This document shows, piece by piece, positions 1 to 9,263 of a stretch of DNA of 64,000 bases (position 1 is the stretch's first letter; each line of letters opens with the position of its first letter). The position numbers and the translations under genes were made by a program. The notes under the pieces were generated by a model that was not told the origin of the DNA, did no database searches, and saw only the letters and a program-made list of their open reading frames with translations. Source of the DNA: Sphingomonas morindae (GTDB taxonomy: Bacteria > Pseudomonadota > Alphaproteobacteria > Sphingomonadales > Sphingomonadaceae); assembly GCF_023822065.1 (NCBI RefSeq), contig NZ_CP084931.1:248001-312000 (forward strand), written 5' to 3'.

Positions 1-76
1 TCGCCTCCATTTTGGCGTTGCGTCGTCCGCCCAGGTGCCGCTAATGCGAGGCGTTCGCACCAGAAGGGGGGTGAGA

Positions 77-2170
77 GTGTCCGGTCATCGTGCGGCGCAG
101 AGGATGCGCCTTGTGTTTGCGTGCGCCATTTTGCTGCCGTCGGTCGCCGGTGCGGCGACGCCCGCCGAGCCGGGCGAGGGGGAGGCGATCGTCGTCAGCG
201 GCGAGCATGAAGGCTATGCGCCCGTCCGCACGTCCGCCGCCAAGATCCCGGCGGCGCTGCGCGACATTCCCCAGTCGATCGCGGTCGTCCCCGCGCAGCT
301 GCTGTTCGACCAGCGCGCGCTGTCGCTTCAGGATGCGCTGAAAAATGTGCCCGGCGTCGCCTTCTCGTCGGGCGATGGCCAGCGCGATCAGGTGAGCATC
401 CGTGGCTTCAGCGCGATCGCCGATCAGTTCGTCAACGGCTTCCGCGACGACGCGCTCTACTTCCGCGATCTTTCCAACACCGAGCGGGTCGAGGTCATCA
501 AGGGACCGGCCGCCGTGCTGTACGGGCGCGGCTCTTCCGGCGGACTCATCAACCGCGTGCTGAAACAGCCCGATGTCACGATCACCTCGCTCACGCTCTC
601 CGCCGGCGCCTTCGATCAAAAGCGCGCCGAATGGGATGTCGGCCGGTTCGATCGCCATGGCGGCACCGGCTTCCGGCTGACGGGTGCCTATGAGGATGAT
701 GGCAGCTTCCGCCAGCAGCAATTCCTCAAGCGCTTCGCGCTCGCGCCCTCGCTGCTGCTCGGCGCCGGCGGCGACACGAACCTCTATGCGACGGCCGACT
801 ATCTGCGCGACCGGCGGCTCACCGATTTCGGCATTCCCGCGATCAACGGCCGCCCCGTCGACGTGCCGCGCGGCACCTATTATGGCGCGGCCAATGCGCG
901 CGACGCCGATGTGACGGCGAGCCGCGTGCTCTCGCAGACGCTGATCCTCACCCATCGCTTTTCCGACGCGCTCGGCTTCCGCGACGGCTTCCGCCATTAT
1001 CGCTACGTCCTGAACCGCCGCAACACCTCCTCGACCGCGGTGGACGTGGGCGCGGGCACGGTGACGCTGCAACATGGCGGGCTGGATCGCGACGAGGAGG
1101 GCTGGTCCAACCTGGCCGAGCTGACGCAGACGCTGCACGGCGGCGGCATGGAGCATGTGCTGCTCTATGGTTTCGAGATCGCGCACCAGGCCAAGGATGC
1201 GCGGACGCTGCTGGCGCGCCGGGTGGCGACCACCTCGCTCACCAGGCCGGTGCTGCCCGTGATCGATCCGGCGAGCTTCACCGCGCTCAGCGCCGATACC
1301 GGCACCAGCCTCGATAATCGCGGCCTCTATGTGCAGGATCTCGCCACGCTCGGCCATGGCCTGAAGGCGCTGATCGGCGCCCGCTACGACTGGTTCATGC
1401 AGAAGACGGTCCAGCGCCTGCCCGGCCAGTCGCCGCTCGCACGCACCGATCGCAAGCTCAGCCCGCGTGCCGGCCTGGTCTTCCAGCCCGATCGCGCCCA
1501 GTCCTATTATGTCTCGTGGAGCAGCAGCTTCCAGCCCTCGGCCGAAAGCTTCGCGCTCGCCGCCAACAATGCCGATATCGCGCCGGAGCAGACGCGGAAC
1601 ACCGAGGCCGGCGCGAAATACACGCTGCTGGGCGGCCGGCTCAACCTCCAGGCGGCGGCCTTCCTGCTGCGCCGGACGCATATCAAGGGCAGCGATCCGC
1701 TCGATCCCACGCGGCTGGTGCCGATCGGCACCCAGCGGACGCGCGGCGTGGAATTGTCGGCCCAGGCCGATCTGCCCTCGGGCTTCCACGCCACCGCCGG
1801 CTATGCCTATCTCGATACCCGCGTCACCGCCTCGGCCAATCCCGGCTTTGTCGGCAAGCGCGCCACGCTTACCCCCAGCCACGCGGTCAACGCCTTCGTC
1901 ACCCGGAGTTTCGCCGGGCGGTTCGGACTGGGCGGCGGCCTCAACTATGTCGGCGATCGCTGGGCCGATCCCGCCAACACCACCGTGCTGCCGCACTATG
2001 TGACGGTGGATGCGGTCGCCTGGGTGCTGGTCGGCCCGGTCCGGCTCCAGCTCAACGCCTATAATCTCGGCAATGCGCGCTACATCGTCGCGGGCCACGG
2101 CACCTCGCCGTTGCTCAACGTGCCGGGCGCGCCGCGCTCGCTTCTCGGAACCGCCCGCTTCAGCTTCTGA
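77..2170 (+). CDS. TonB-dependent siderophore-type outer-membrane receptor
   Basis: Outer-membrane gated channel that takes up a ferric-siderophore-like ligand using TonB energy. After a signal peptide (core MRLVFACAILLPSVAGAA) comes a plug domain with typical landmarks: a short stretch ending EAIVVSG, IPQSIAVV, a QVSIRGF motif, and RVEVIKGPAAVLYGRG. A long beta-barrel follows and ends in the aromatic-terminal ARFSF expected for outer-membrane insertion. The size of about 700 residues and the lack of an N-terminal STN domain indicate a non-signalling receptor. I chose the GTG at 77 because AGAAGGGGG lies a suitable distance upstream. ATG 104 is the alternative and would still keep the signal peptide. 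The ligand cannot be told from the sequence. The gene converges on the minus-strand barrel protein with an 18-base gap. Confidence 0.9.
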   Translation: MSGHRAAQRMRLVFACAILLPSVAGAATPAEPGEGEAIVVSGEHEGYAPVRTSAAKIPAALRDIPQSIAVVPAQLLFDQRALSLQDALKNVPGVAFSSGDGQRDQVSIRGFSAIADQFVNGFRDDALYFRDLSNTERVEVIKGPAAVLYGRGSSGGLINRVLKQPDVTITSLTLSAGAFDQKRAEWDVGRFDRHGGTGFRLTGAYEDDGSFRQQQFLKRFALAPSLLLGAGGDTNLYATADYLRDRRLTDFGIPAINGRPVDVPRGTYYGAANARDADVTASRVLSQTLILTHRFSDALGFRDGFRHYRYVLNRRNTSSTAVDVGAGTVTLQHGGLDRDEEGWSNLAELTQTLHGGGMEHVLLYGFEIAHQAKDARTLLARRVATTSLTRPVLPVIDPASFTALSADTGTSLDNRGLYVQDLATLGHGLKALIGARYDWFMQKTVQRLPGQSPLARTDRKLSPRAGLVFQPDRAQSYYVSWSSSFQPSAESFALAANNADIAPEQTRNTEAGAKYTLLGGRLNLQAAAFLLRRTHIKGSDPLDPTRLVPIGTQRTRGVELSAQADLPSGFHATAGYAYLDTRVTASANPGFVGKRATLTPSHAVNAFVTRSFAGRFGLGGGLNYVGDRWADPANTTVLPHYVTVDAVAWVLVGPVRLQLNAYNLGNARYIVAGHGTSPLLNVPGAPRSLLGTARFSF

Positions 2171-2188
2171 GCGGGGGCGCAGCGCGGA

Positions 2189-3046
2189 TCAGAACAGGAT
2201 GGTGAAGCCGGTATAGGTGCGGACATCGGGGCTTTGGGCATTGAGCCCGGCCACGGTCTCGGCCCAGAGCGAGATCCGCTTCGACGCCTTCACCGCCAGC
2301 CCCTCGCCCGCGAAGACCTGGGTCGTGTGGCCGCTCGGATCCTGATCGCGCACCACCTCCGCCTCGGTATAGAGCGTGACGCGCTTGACCGGGTGTAGGC
2401 TGGCGGTGGCGATCATGTCGCCGGCGAAATGGCGTCCGCTGCGATCCTGATCGACCGCGGCATCCGCCTCGGTCGTCAGGCTGAGCGACAGGAAATCGCT
2501 GACCTGGTAGGAGATGGGCACGTCGATGCTGGCCGCCCAATCGCCACCGCCGATCGCGCCGTGTCCGGTCGGCAGCGTCACCGCCCCTTCGATGCCGAAA
2601 GAGAGGCCTTTTCCGTCCGGATTGCGCAGATTCTGGCGAAAACCGAGCGAAACATCGCCGATTCCGTGCGTGCGCTGCACCGCGCCGCCGGGTTCGTCCA
2701 CCATTTGGTCGCGGCCATAGGGGATCCAGCCGATCTGGATCTCGGTGCTGGGGCCGACCCCGACCCGGGCGAGGAAATCGCCGAAATTGGTGCTCGTGTC
2801 GCGCCCGGCGCCGCTGCGATCGCGCTGCCAGTCCACCGCCGAGACTTCGAGCTGCACCTCGCCCGGCTTGGTCGTGCAGGCGGACGAGCCGAGCGACGGG
2901 CGGCTGGGGCAGAAGCGCGGATCGCCATCCTCGGCGATGGCGGGCGCGGCCATCATCAGCGCGAGCGGCAGGGCGGCGCGTTTCCAGTCTCCCAGCGCTG
3001 GTCCAGCCGAAAGTGCGCCCGCCGCCGATCCGTCGACGCGGCTCAC
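2189..3046 (-). CDS. Secreted outer-membrane beta-barrel protein (Phenol_MetA_deg/transporter-like)
   Basis: About 285 residues. A hydrophobic signal segment (WKRAALPLALMMAAPAIA) is followed by a mature region built of alternating beta-strands and ending in an aromatic (FTILF), as outer-membrane barrels do. Phrases such as FGIEGAVTLPTGHG and SLGFRQNL resemble the family annotated as putative MetA-pathway-of-phenol-degradation barrels, whose function is unsettled. Start choice: the GTG at 3046 overlaps the stop of the upstream dehydrogenase gene (GTGA), which implies translational coupling. That start leaves a rather long n-region before the hydrophobic core, so a non-ATG start nearer 3000 is possible. 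It is the last gene of a three-gene overlapping set with a dehydrogenase and a DUF2231 membrane protein. Confidence 0.65.
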   Translation of the reverse strand: MSRVDGSAAGALSAGPALGDWKRAALPLALMMAAPAIAEDGDPRFCPSRPSLGSSACTTKPGEVQLEVSAVDWQRDRSGAGRDTSTNFGDFLARVGVGPSTEIQIGWIPYGRDQMVDEPGGAVQRTHGIGDVSLGFRQNLRNPDGKGLSFGIEGAVTLPTGHGAIGGGDWAASIDVPISYQVSDFLSLSLTTEADAAVDQDRSGRHFAGDMIATASLHPVKRVTLYTEAEVVRDQDPSGHTTQVFAGEGLAVKASKRISLWAETVAGLNAQSPDVRTYTGFTILF

Positions 3047-4362
3047 CGTCCGCCGGCGCGGCTCACCCGCCAGACGGTATTGCCGACATCGTCCGCCACC
3101 AAGAGCGCGCCGGTGCGGTCCAGCGCCACCTCGACCGGCCGGCCGCGCACCGTTTTCTTGTCCGGCGCGAGGAAGTTGGTGACGACCGGGATCGGGTTGC
3201 CGCTCGGCCGCCCGTTGACGAAGGGCACGAAGATCACCTGATAGCCGTTCAGCGGATCGCGATCCCAGCTGCCATGCTCGCCGACAAAGGCGCCATTGGC
3301 GAAGCGCGGCGACAGCGTCTGCCCCTGGCTGAAGGTGACGCCCAGCGCCGCGACGTGCGAGCTGAGGCCGTAATCGGGCTTGATCGCCTGCGCCACCTTG
3401 GCGGGATCCTGCGGGTGCACGCGCACATCCACATGCTGGCCCCAATAGCTGTACGGCCAGCCATAAAAGCCGCCCTCGCGGATCGAGGTGAGATAGTCCG
3501 GCACCAGATCCGGGCCGATCTCGTCGCGCTCGTTCACCACCGCGAAGAGCTGGCCGGTGCCGGGCTGGATGGCGAGATTGGTCGGGTTGCGCGTCCCCGT
3601 GGCGTAGATGCGCTTGGCGCCGGTCAGCCGATCCACCTCGTAGATGGCGGCGCGGCCCTGCTCGGCGTCCATGCCATTTTCGGTGATGTTGCTGTTCGAT
3701 CCGACACCGATATAGAGTTTGGATCCGTCCGGGCTCGCCACCATGGATTTGGTCCAGTGATGGTTGATCGGGCCGGCGGGCAGATCCGCGAGCCTTTTGG
3801 GCGGCGCGGTGATCCGGGTCTGGCCCAGCGCATAGGGGAAGGCGAGCAGCGCATCGGTGTTGGCGACATAGAGCGTGCCATCCACCCAGGCGACGCCATA
3901 GGGCGAGTGGAGCTGATCGACCAGCACCGTGCGAAGCTCGGGCACGCCATCGCCATTGGTATCGCGCACCAAAGTGATGCGGTTGCCGCCCTTGGCGCCC
4001 GCGCCGGCGCGGTTCTTCACCTTGCCCTGGATATAATCCTTGGGGCGGAAAGGCTTGGACCCTGGGCTGTTGCTCTCGACGATCAAGATGTCGCCATTGG
4101 GGAGGGTATAGACGACGCGCGGATGCATCAGCCCGGTGGCGAGCGGCTGGATGCGCAGCCCCGCCGGCACGCTGGGCGCCTCGCCCGGCTTCCAGCCCAC
4201 CGCCTTGGGCACACTCATGGGGGGCAGAAAGTATTGATGTTCGTCCGGCAGATAAGGGTTGGGCCCATATTGACGGGACGGATCGCCGCCCTTGCCGCTG
4301 CAGGCGGCGAGCACCGCCAGCGCGAGCAACGGGGCGGATTGGCGGACGGCGGTCGCGCGCAT
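3043..4362 (-). CDS. Sorbosone/glucose-dehydrogenase-like beta-propeller lipoprotein
   Basis: 439 residues. The N-terminus carries a lipobox (VLAAC, Cys21), so the mature protein should be lipid-anchored and face the periplasm. The rest is a six-bladed propeller of the soluble glucose dehydrogenase / L-sorbosone dehydrogenase family (PQQ enzymes). Recognisable pieces are GDILIVESN, DTNGDGVPELRTVLVDQLHSPYGVAW, GPINHHWTKS, GTRNPTNLAIQP, NERDEIGPDLVPDY, and a C-terminal GEHGSWDRDPLNGY, followed by DRTGALLVADD. It probably oxidises a sugar or related aldehyde/alcohol with PQQ; the substrate is unknown. Its ATG overlaps the stop of the upstream DUF2231 gene (TGATG) and its stop overlaps the start of the downstream barrel gene, so the three are translated as a unit. 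Confidence 0.85.
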   Translation of the reverse strand: MRATAVRQSAPLLALAVLAACSGKGGDPSRQYGPNPYLPDEHQYFLPPMSVPKAVGWKPGEAPSVPAGLRIQPLATGLMHPRVVYTLPNGDILIVESNSPGSKPFRPKDYIQGKVKNRAGAGAKGGNRITLVRDTNGDGVPELRTVLVDQLHSPYGVAWVDGTLYVANTDALLAFPYALGQTRITAPPKRLADLPAGPINHHWTKSMVASPDGSKLYIGVGSNSNITENGMDAEQGRAAIYEVDRLTGAKRIYATGTRNPTNLAIQPGTGQLFAVVNERDEIGPDLVPDYLTSIREGGFYGWPYSYWGQHVDVRVHPQDPAKVAQAIKPDYGLSSHVAALGVTFSQGQTLSPRFANGAFVGEHGSWDRDPLNGYQVIFVPFVNGRPSGNPIPVVTNFLAPDKKTVRGRPVEVALDRTGALLVADDVGNTVWRVSRAGGR

Positions 4363-4796
4363 CAGTAATCTCCCCGCGTGATGACCGGATCGGCGGTGAC
4401 GCGCCAGCCCCGGAGCCCGGCGATCAGCAGCAGGATGGCGGTGATCGCCGAGAGGGTGATGCCGCTCGGCACCACCGAGGTCCAGGCGTCGCGCGTGTGG
4501 ATGAAGACGTTCGCGATCGAAAGCAGCGCGGCGACCGCGAGCAGCGCGAAATCGAGCCAGCGGATCGGCCCGGTGCGCCGCAGCGCCAGCTCGACCAGCA
4601 GGATGATCGTCGCCACCAGCGCCAGCACCAGCCCGCCGGTGATCAGCCAGGCCGAGAAATTGGCCCACTGCATCAGCGCGTTGCTTGCGTACATATAGTC
4701 GGTGAAGAAGGCCGCCATCAGCAGCGTGCCGCCGAGGCTGACGAAGAAGGGGTGGACGGGCCGGGCGATATATCCGGCGGCGGCTGGTCTCGCCAT
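4362..4796 (-). CDS. DUF2231-type membrane protein
   Basis: 144 residues with about four transmembrane helices (around residues 14-33, 40-65, 80-98 and 110-128). The opening ARPVHPFFVSLGGTLLMAAF is typical of the DUF2231 family of predicted inner-membrane proteins, which often sit beside oxidoreductases and may be redox membrane subunits. That role is not established. The start is secure: GGAGGAATC precedes the ATG. It overlaps the downstream sorbosone-dehydrogenase-like gene by one base, so it may be a membrane partner or electron acceptor for that enzyme (inference from context). Confidence 0.75.
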   Translation of the reverse strand: MARPAAAGYIARPVHPFFVSLGGTLLMAAFFTDYMYASNALMQWANFSAWLITGGLVLALVATIILLVELALRRTGPIRWLDFALLAVAALLSIANVFIHTRDAWTSVVPSGITLSAITAILLLIAGLRGWRVTADPVITRGDY

Positions 4797-4914
4797 GATT
4801 CCTCCTGCGTCCGCCGCATCGCGACATGCGGTGGCAATGGACTGGACACACGAACCCGGCGGCCGCTTATTGGTTTCGTGAAAACCGCCGGGAATCGTAA
4901 GCCATTGTCCCAGG

Positions 4915-6447
4915 TTAGTGGCGATGCCCCCGATCCTGCGGACGGGCGTGGCCGCGCGCCTCCGCCGGCAGCCAGGCACCATGGATGCCGGGCGGGATGC
5001 GATGGGGCAGACGCACCGTCGCGACCGGCGGCGCCTCGATCCGCCGCGCGTCCAATATCTCCAGCGCGGTGGACCGGCCATCGGCCCCGATGACCAGGCC
5101 GATCAGCCAGCCCTCATCCTCGTCCGCTTCCGGAGAGGCGGGCACGAAGACGAACTCGCCCGCGATCCGCCCCGCGCCAAAGGCGTGCATCGCGCGCGTG
5201 CCGGCGTGGAGATCATGTTTGATGAGCGGCGCCTCGCCCACCAGCGTCTCGCTGGGCTCGGCGGGAAGGCCGAGCGCATAGGCGAACCGATAGGGGCGAC
5301 CCTGGCGCCGCGCGTCGATCACCGGCAGCTCCTGCGGCGTGGGGTCGAGGATGGTCTGCGTCACCGTGCCGCCTTCGGGATCGATCAGCCAGCGTTCCAG
5401 GCCCCTGGGCTGTTCGTCGGGCGCCTCATTGTCGCCGGCGAACATGCGATCATAGCCGATCACGTCCAGCGCGACGCGCCCGTCGGGAAGATCCTGCGCG
5501 TTGACGGTGTGGAACACGAAGCAGGGCGGCAGCGCGATCCAGCGGATATCGCCGGCCTCCCCCTCGCGCGGCAACAGCCCCAGCCGGGCCGGATGATCCG
5601 GGTTCCAGCGATAGGGAAAGCCGCGACCCGCCAGCACCACCCGCATCGAGAGGGTGAGCGGCAGATCGAGCACGATCACGTAGCGCGCGGTGATCGCGCA
5701 ATCGTGGATCAGCGGACCATGCGACACCGGGATCACCACCGATCGCCGCACGCGCCCGCCCTGATCGACCACATTGTAGCGGACGCGCTTGGGATCGGTC
5801 GCCTCGTAGCAGAGCGCGTGCAGCTCGCCTGTCGCGGGATCGCGGCGGGGATGGGCGGTGAAGGAGCCGGGCAGCGTGCCGGCGAAATCGTCATAGGCCT
5901 GCGCCTCGAGATGCTCGTCGAAGCGCACCGGCGTGCTGCCCGCCTCCACCAGCGCCCAGCCCGCGCCGGCATGGTGGAGGATGGAGGTGTTGACCGTGTC
6001 GAAGATATGGCGCGGGCCCGGCGCGGGCGTCACCCGCCGCGCCTTGGCGACCTCGGTGGAGCGGATCCAGCGATTGCGATACCAGAGCGCTCGGCCGCCG
6101 CGTAGCCGCACGCCATGGATCATCCCGTCGCCGGTGAAGAAATGGTAGAGGCGCGGGTCGGGCGCCACCGGATTGGGCCCGATCCGCACATAGCGGCCGT
6201 CCAGCGCCGCCGGAATCTGCCCCTCGACGCGGAGATCGTCGAGCGTCAGTTCCTCGGTCATCGGCGTATGGATGCCGGTGAGCAGCGGGTGCGGCGCATC
6301 GCGCGCGGGCACGCGGGCGCGGTTGAAGGCGGCGATGCCCGCAATGACGGGCGAGGCGATGGCGGCGAAGGCGCGCTCGGCGGCCTCCATCAGCCGCTCG
6401 GCCATGGGCGGGGAAGGGGCCGCCGCCCTGCCTTGCGCTTTGCCCAT
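4915..6447 (-). CDS. Carotenoid/stilbene cleavage oxygenase (RPE65-like)
   Basis: 510 residues, a seven-bladed propeller non-haem iron dioxygenase that splits a conjugated C=C bond in a carotenoid or stilbene-like substrate. All four iron-ligand histidines of the family are visible: His199 (SFTAHP), His248 (LIHDC), His313 (FVFHTVN) and His489 (GIHGAW). The family opening GRYVRIGPNP and FTGDGMIHGV are also present. ATG 6447 is preceded by AGGGAGG; an in-frame TTG lies 36 bases further upstream. It follows the histidine kinase gene on the same strand after a 76-base gap, so it may be read from the same long transcript. No signal peptide is seen. The substrate cannot be assigned; apocarotenoid or lignostilbene are the usual options in sphingomonads. 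Confidence 0.9.
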   Translation of the reverse strand: MGKAQGRAAAPSPPMAERLMEAAERAFAAIASPVIAGIAAFNRARVPARDAPHPLLTGIHTPMTEELTLDDLRVEGQIPAALDGRYVRIGPNPVAPDPRLYHFFTGDGMIHGVRLRGGRALWYRNRWIRSTEVAKARRVTPAPGPRHIFDTVNTSILHHAGAGWALVEAGSTPVRFDEHLEAQAYDDFAGTLPGSFTAHPRRDPATGELHALCYEATDPKRVRYNVVDQGGRVRRSVVIPVSHGPLIHDCAITARYVIVLDLPLTLSMRVVLAGRGFPYRWNPDHPARLGLLPREGEAGDIRWIALPPCFVFHTVNAQDLPDGRVALDVIGYDRMFAGDNEAPDEQPRGLERWLIDPEGGTVTQTILDPTPQELPVIDARRQGRPYRFAYALGLPAEPSETLVGEAPLIKHDLHAGTRAMHAFGAGRIAGEFVFVPASPEADEDEGWLIGLVIGADGRSTALEILDARRIEAPPVATVRLPHRIPPGIHGAWLPAEARGHARPQDRGHRH

Positions 6448-6523
6448 GCCGTGTCTCGCCTCCCTGTCGCCGAACAGGCTCAACGCGCCGGCGCGCCGGA
6501 GGTGACATGGCGGCGGCGGCGCG

Positions 6524-7855
6524 TCACACGATCAGCTGGATGGTCGCGCCTCCGAGCAGCGGCGGGGCGAGGCCGATCCGGCCCTGGTGCAGCAGCACCA
6601 CCTGCCGCGCGAAGCTGAGCCCGACCCCGGTGCCATCCGCCTTGGTGGTGAAGAATGGCAGGAAGATCTCCTCCTCCAGCCCGGCGGGCACGCCCGGCCC
6701 GTTATCGCTGACGCTGAGCCGCACGCGCCCGGTTTCCTCCCCCGTCAGCGCCAGCGCCACCTCGGGCCGCGCCATTCCGGACACGGCCTGGCCGGCGTTT
6801 TTGAGCAGGTTCAGCACCACTTGGCCGAGCAGATCGGCATCGGCGGCGATCATCAGCCCCTCGGGCTCCAGCGCGCAGGCGAGCGCGACGCCCGCCGCCT
6901 GCGGCGTGGCGCGGAAGGAGCGGACCAGCTCGTCCAGCCAGGGCAGGGCCGCGAACCGCGCGATCCGCGCCGACGGCCGTTCGCTGAAGCTGCGGTAGGA
7001 CTCGACGAAATGCGCGATTCCGCCCGCCCGCCGCGCCAGCGCCTCGACGGCGCGCCGCGCATCGCCGCGCGCTTCGGGATCATCGTCGCGCGCCAGCAGC
7101 CGCGCGGCGCTTGCCGCCAGCGAGGTGACGGGGGTGAGCGAGTTCATGATCTCGTGCGTCAATACCCGCACCAGATCGGTCTGGGTCGCCATCTCGGCTG
7201 CGTCCAGCTCGCCCTGGATGATCTGCACCGACAGGATGCGCCAGGGCTGCCCCTGCCGGTCCGCCACGGCGACCGCGAGCACCGCGCGCTGCCACAGCCC
7301 GTTCCACAGCAGCCGGCAGACACGCCTTGTGCCCGGCGCGGCGGCGCGCAGCGCATCCGCGAATTCGGCGCCATAGCGGGCGAAATGCGCGGCCGCGCGG
7401 CCGTCGCTCTCGCGGAACAGCCGTCGCGCCGCCTTGTTGGCGAGGTGGACCACGCCTTCGCCGGAAATGGCGAGCATCGGCGTCGGCGCCTCATCGGCGA
7501 GCACGGCGGCGAAGCGGGTTTCGTCCGCGCTCGCCAGCCGCTCCGCGCGCAGCCGCTGCAAGGCGCCGTCGAACGCGGCCCCGAGTTCGTCCAGGCCCGC
7601 GCCGCGATCGCGCGAACGGAAACCCTGGGTGAGATCGCCATGCTCCAGCGCCGCGACGAAGCGCGCGATCAGCTGGTTGGTCCGCCGCGTCCGCATCCAG
7701 AGCAGCCACAGCATCGACAGCGCCAGTAGCGCGACGAGCAGCTTGTCGGCGTAGAAGCCGCTACGCTGCATCAGCCAGCCGAGCAGCGTGACGGCGAGCG
7801 CGAGCCCGATCGCCGGCGGCGCGAAGCCGGCGGCCAGCCGCCGCTCAAAGCCCAT
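6524..7855 (-). CDS. Sensor histidine kinase (NtrY-like)
   Basis: 443 residues. Two transmembrane helices (about 11-30 and 37-54) with almost no periplasmic loop, then a HAMP/PAS-like linker (about 55-215). The kinase core has H-box [12 protein letters not shown] (His234), N-box [12 protein letters not shown]1 DNGPGVP and G2 GTGVGLS. A kinase with so little external domain probably senses the membrane or a cytoplasmic signal. The start overlaps the end of the response-regulator gene by 11 bases, so the two are a cognate pair. Together they close the TolC/ABC efflux operon, and such pairs commonly regulate the transporter genes beside them. There is no usual SD because the ATG lies inside the upstream gene. 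Confidence 0.9.
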   Translation of the reverse strand: MGFERRLAAGFAPPAIGLALAVTLLGWLMQRSGFYADKLLVALLALSMLWLLWMRTRRTNQLIARFVAALEHGDLTQGFRSRDRGAGLDELGAAFDGALQRLRAERLASADETRFAAVLADEAPTPMLAISGEGVVHLANKAARRLFRESDGRAAAHFARYGAEFADALRAAAPGTRRVCRLLWNGLWQRAVLAVAVADRQGQPWRILSVQIIQGELDAAEMATQTDLVRVLTHEIMNSLTPVTSLAASAARLLARDDDPEARGDARRAVEALARRAGGIAHFVESYRSFSERPSARIARFAALPWLDELVRSFRATPQAAGVALACALEPEGLMIAADADLLGQVVLNLLKNAGQAVSGMARPEVALALTGEETGRVRLSVSDNGPGVPAGLEEEIFLPFFTTKADGTGVGLSFARQVVLLHQGRIGLAPPLLGGATIQLIV

Positions 7856-9230
7856 GTTTCTCCATCCGCCGGTAGAGCGAGCCGCGGGTGAGACCAAGCT
7901 CGGCGGCGGCGCTGGAGATGTTGTAGCCATGTTTCTTGAGCGCGCGCTCGATCAGGCGCCGCTCGGCGCGGTCGAGATTGAGATCCGCGCCCTCCGCATC
8001 CTCCCCATGCGCCTGGGCCGGCGCCTGTACCGGCGGCGTGGGCGCGGGCGCCGGTCCGAGCGGAAAATCGGCAAGGGTGAAGTGGTCGCCTTCCGACAGG
8101 ATCACCGCGCGCTCGGCGGCGTGGCGCAGCGCGCGGACATTGCCCGGCCAGTCGAAGCCGATCAGCCGATCCCGCACGGCCGCCGGCACCGGCTTGTCCG
8201 GCCTGTCATATTTGCGCGCGTAGAGGCGCAGATAATGATCGAGCAGGAGCGGGATATCTTCGGGCCGTTCGCGCAGCGGCGGCAGATGGATCTCCACCGT
8301 GTTGAGCCGGAACAGCAGATCCTGGCGAAAGCGGCGCTCGTCGGCGAGCTGGTCCAGCGCCATGTTGGTGGCCGAGATGATCCGCACGTCGATTCCCACC
8401 GCGCGCGTGCTGCCGACCGGCGTCACCGTGCGGCTCTCCAGCGCGGTGAGCAGCTTGGGCTGCAGATGCAGCGGCAGATTGCCGACCTCGTCGAGAAAGA
8501 GCGTACCGCCCTGCGCCGCCTGCATGCGGCCTGCGCGATCCGTCTTGGCATCGGTGAAGGCGCCCTTGGCGTGGCCGAACAATTCGGCGTCGAACAGGCT
8601 TTCCGCGATCGCGCCGAGATCGACCGAGAGCAGCGGCCCGGCGGCGCGGCGTGAGCGCTGGTGCAGTTCGCGCGCGACAAGCTCCTTGCCGGTGCCGTTC
8701 TCGCCGAGGATGAGGACATTGGCCTCGGTGGGCGCGGCCTTGTCGATCAGCGAGAGGACGCGCGCCATGGCGGGCGACGCGCCGAGCAGCGATGTCGTTG
8801 CCGGCGCCCCGGCCGGCGCCGCCGGGCTGCGCCCGCGCGACCGGCGGAGCGCGGCGGCGGTGCGGGCGGTGGCGAGCAGCCGCTCGTTGTTCCAGGGCTT
8901 GGACACGAAATCGGTGGCGCCCCGCTTCATCGCCTCGACCGCGATCTGCACGCCGCCATGGGCGGTGATGAGCACGATCGCGGCGGCGGGATCGCGCGCC
9001 AGAAAGGCCTGCATCCAGCGAAAGCCCTCGGCGCCATCGGTGGCGCCGCGCGCGAAATTGGCATCGAGCAGGATCAGGTCCGGCAGCGCCGCATCGAGCG
9101 TGGCGAGGCCCTGCTGCGGCGTCGTCGCCACCACCACGCGCCTGAACAGGTCGCGCATGACCAGCCGCGCCGAGAGCAGCACATCCTCATCGTCGTCGAT
9201 GATCAGGCAGAGGTCGAACATATCCGGCAT
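7845..9230 (-). CDS. Sigma-54-dependent response regulator (NtrC family)
   Basis: 461 residues: receiver domain (1-120, acidic IDDDED, phospho-acceptor Asp56 in LLDAN, Lys111), AAA+ domain (148-385; Walker A GENGTGKE 176-183, Walker B TLFLDE, LFRLN and WPGNVRAL), and a Fis-type HTH at the C-terminus ([21 protein letters not shown]). The sigma-54 contact loop reads GAFTDA (223-228) in place of the common GAFTGA. It should therefore bind upstream sites and activate a sigma-54 promoter. The only strong such promoter found nearby is ahead of urcA (15344-15360) with two dyads at 15422-15462, which suggests it activates its own operon. It lies 33 bases after the TolC gene and overlaps its kinase. 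Confidence 0.93.
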   Translation of the reverse strand: MPDMFDLCLIIDDDEDVLLSARLVMRDLFRRVVVATTPQQGLATLDAALPDLILLDANFARGATDGAEGFRWMQAFLARDPAAAIVLITAHGGVQIAVEAMKRGATDFVSKPWNNERLLATARTAAALRRSRGRSPAAPAGAPATTSLLGASPAMARVLSLIDKAAPTEANVLILGENGTGKELVARELHQRSRRAAGPLLSVDLGAIAESLFDAELFGHAKGAFTDAKTDRAGRMQAAQGGTLFLDEVGNLPLHLQPKLLTALESRTVTPVGSTRAVGIDVRIISATNMALDQLADERRFRQDLLFRLNTVEIHLPPLRERPEDIPLLLDHYLRLYARKYDRPDKPVPAAVRDRLIGFDWPGNVRALRHAAERAVILSEGDHFTLADFPLGPAPAPTPPVQAPAQAHGEDAEGADLNLDRAERRLIERALKKHGYNISSAAAELGLTRGSLYRRMEKHGL

Positions 9231-9263
9231 GGCTTGTCGTTCTTAGCGGGCGCGCCGCTGGGC

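Noticed and set aside
41-2098. A 685-codon minus-strand frame opposite the first TonB receptor
   Set aside because: No motif or start signal, low-complexity composition; shadow of the receptor gene.
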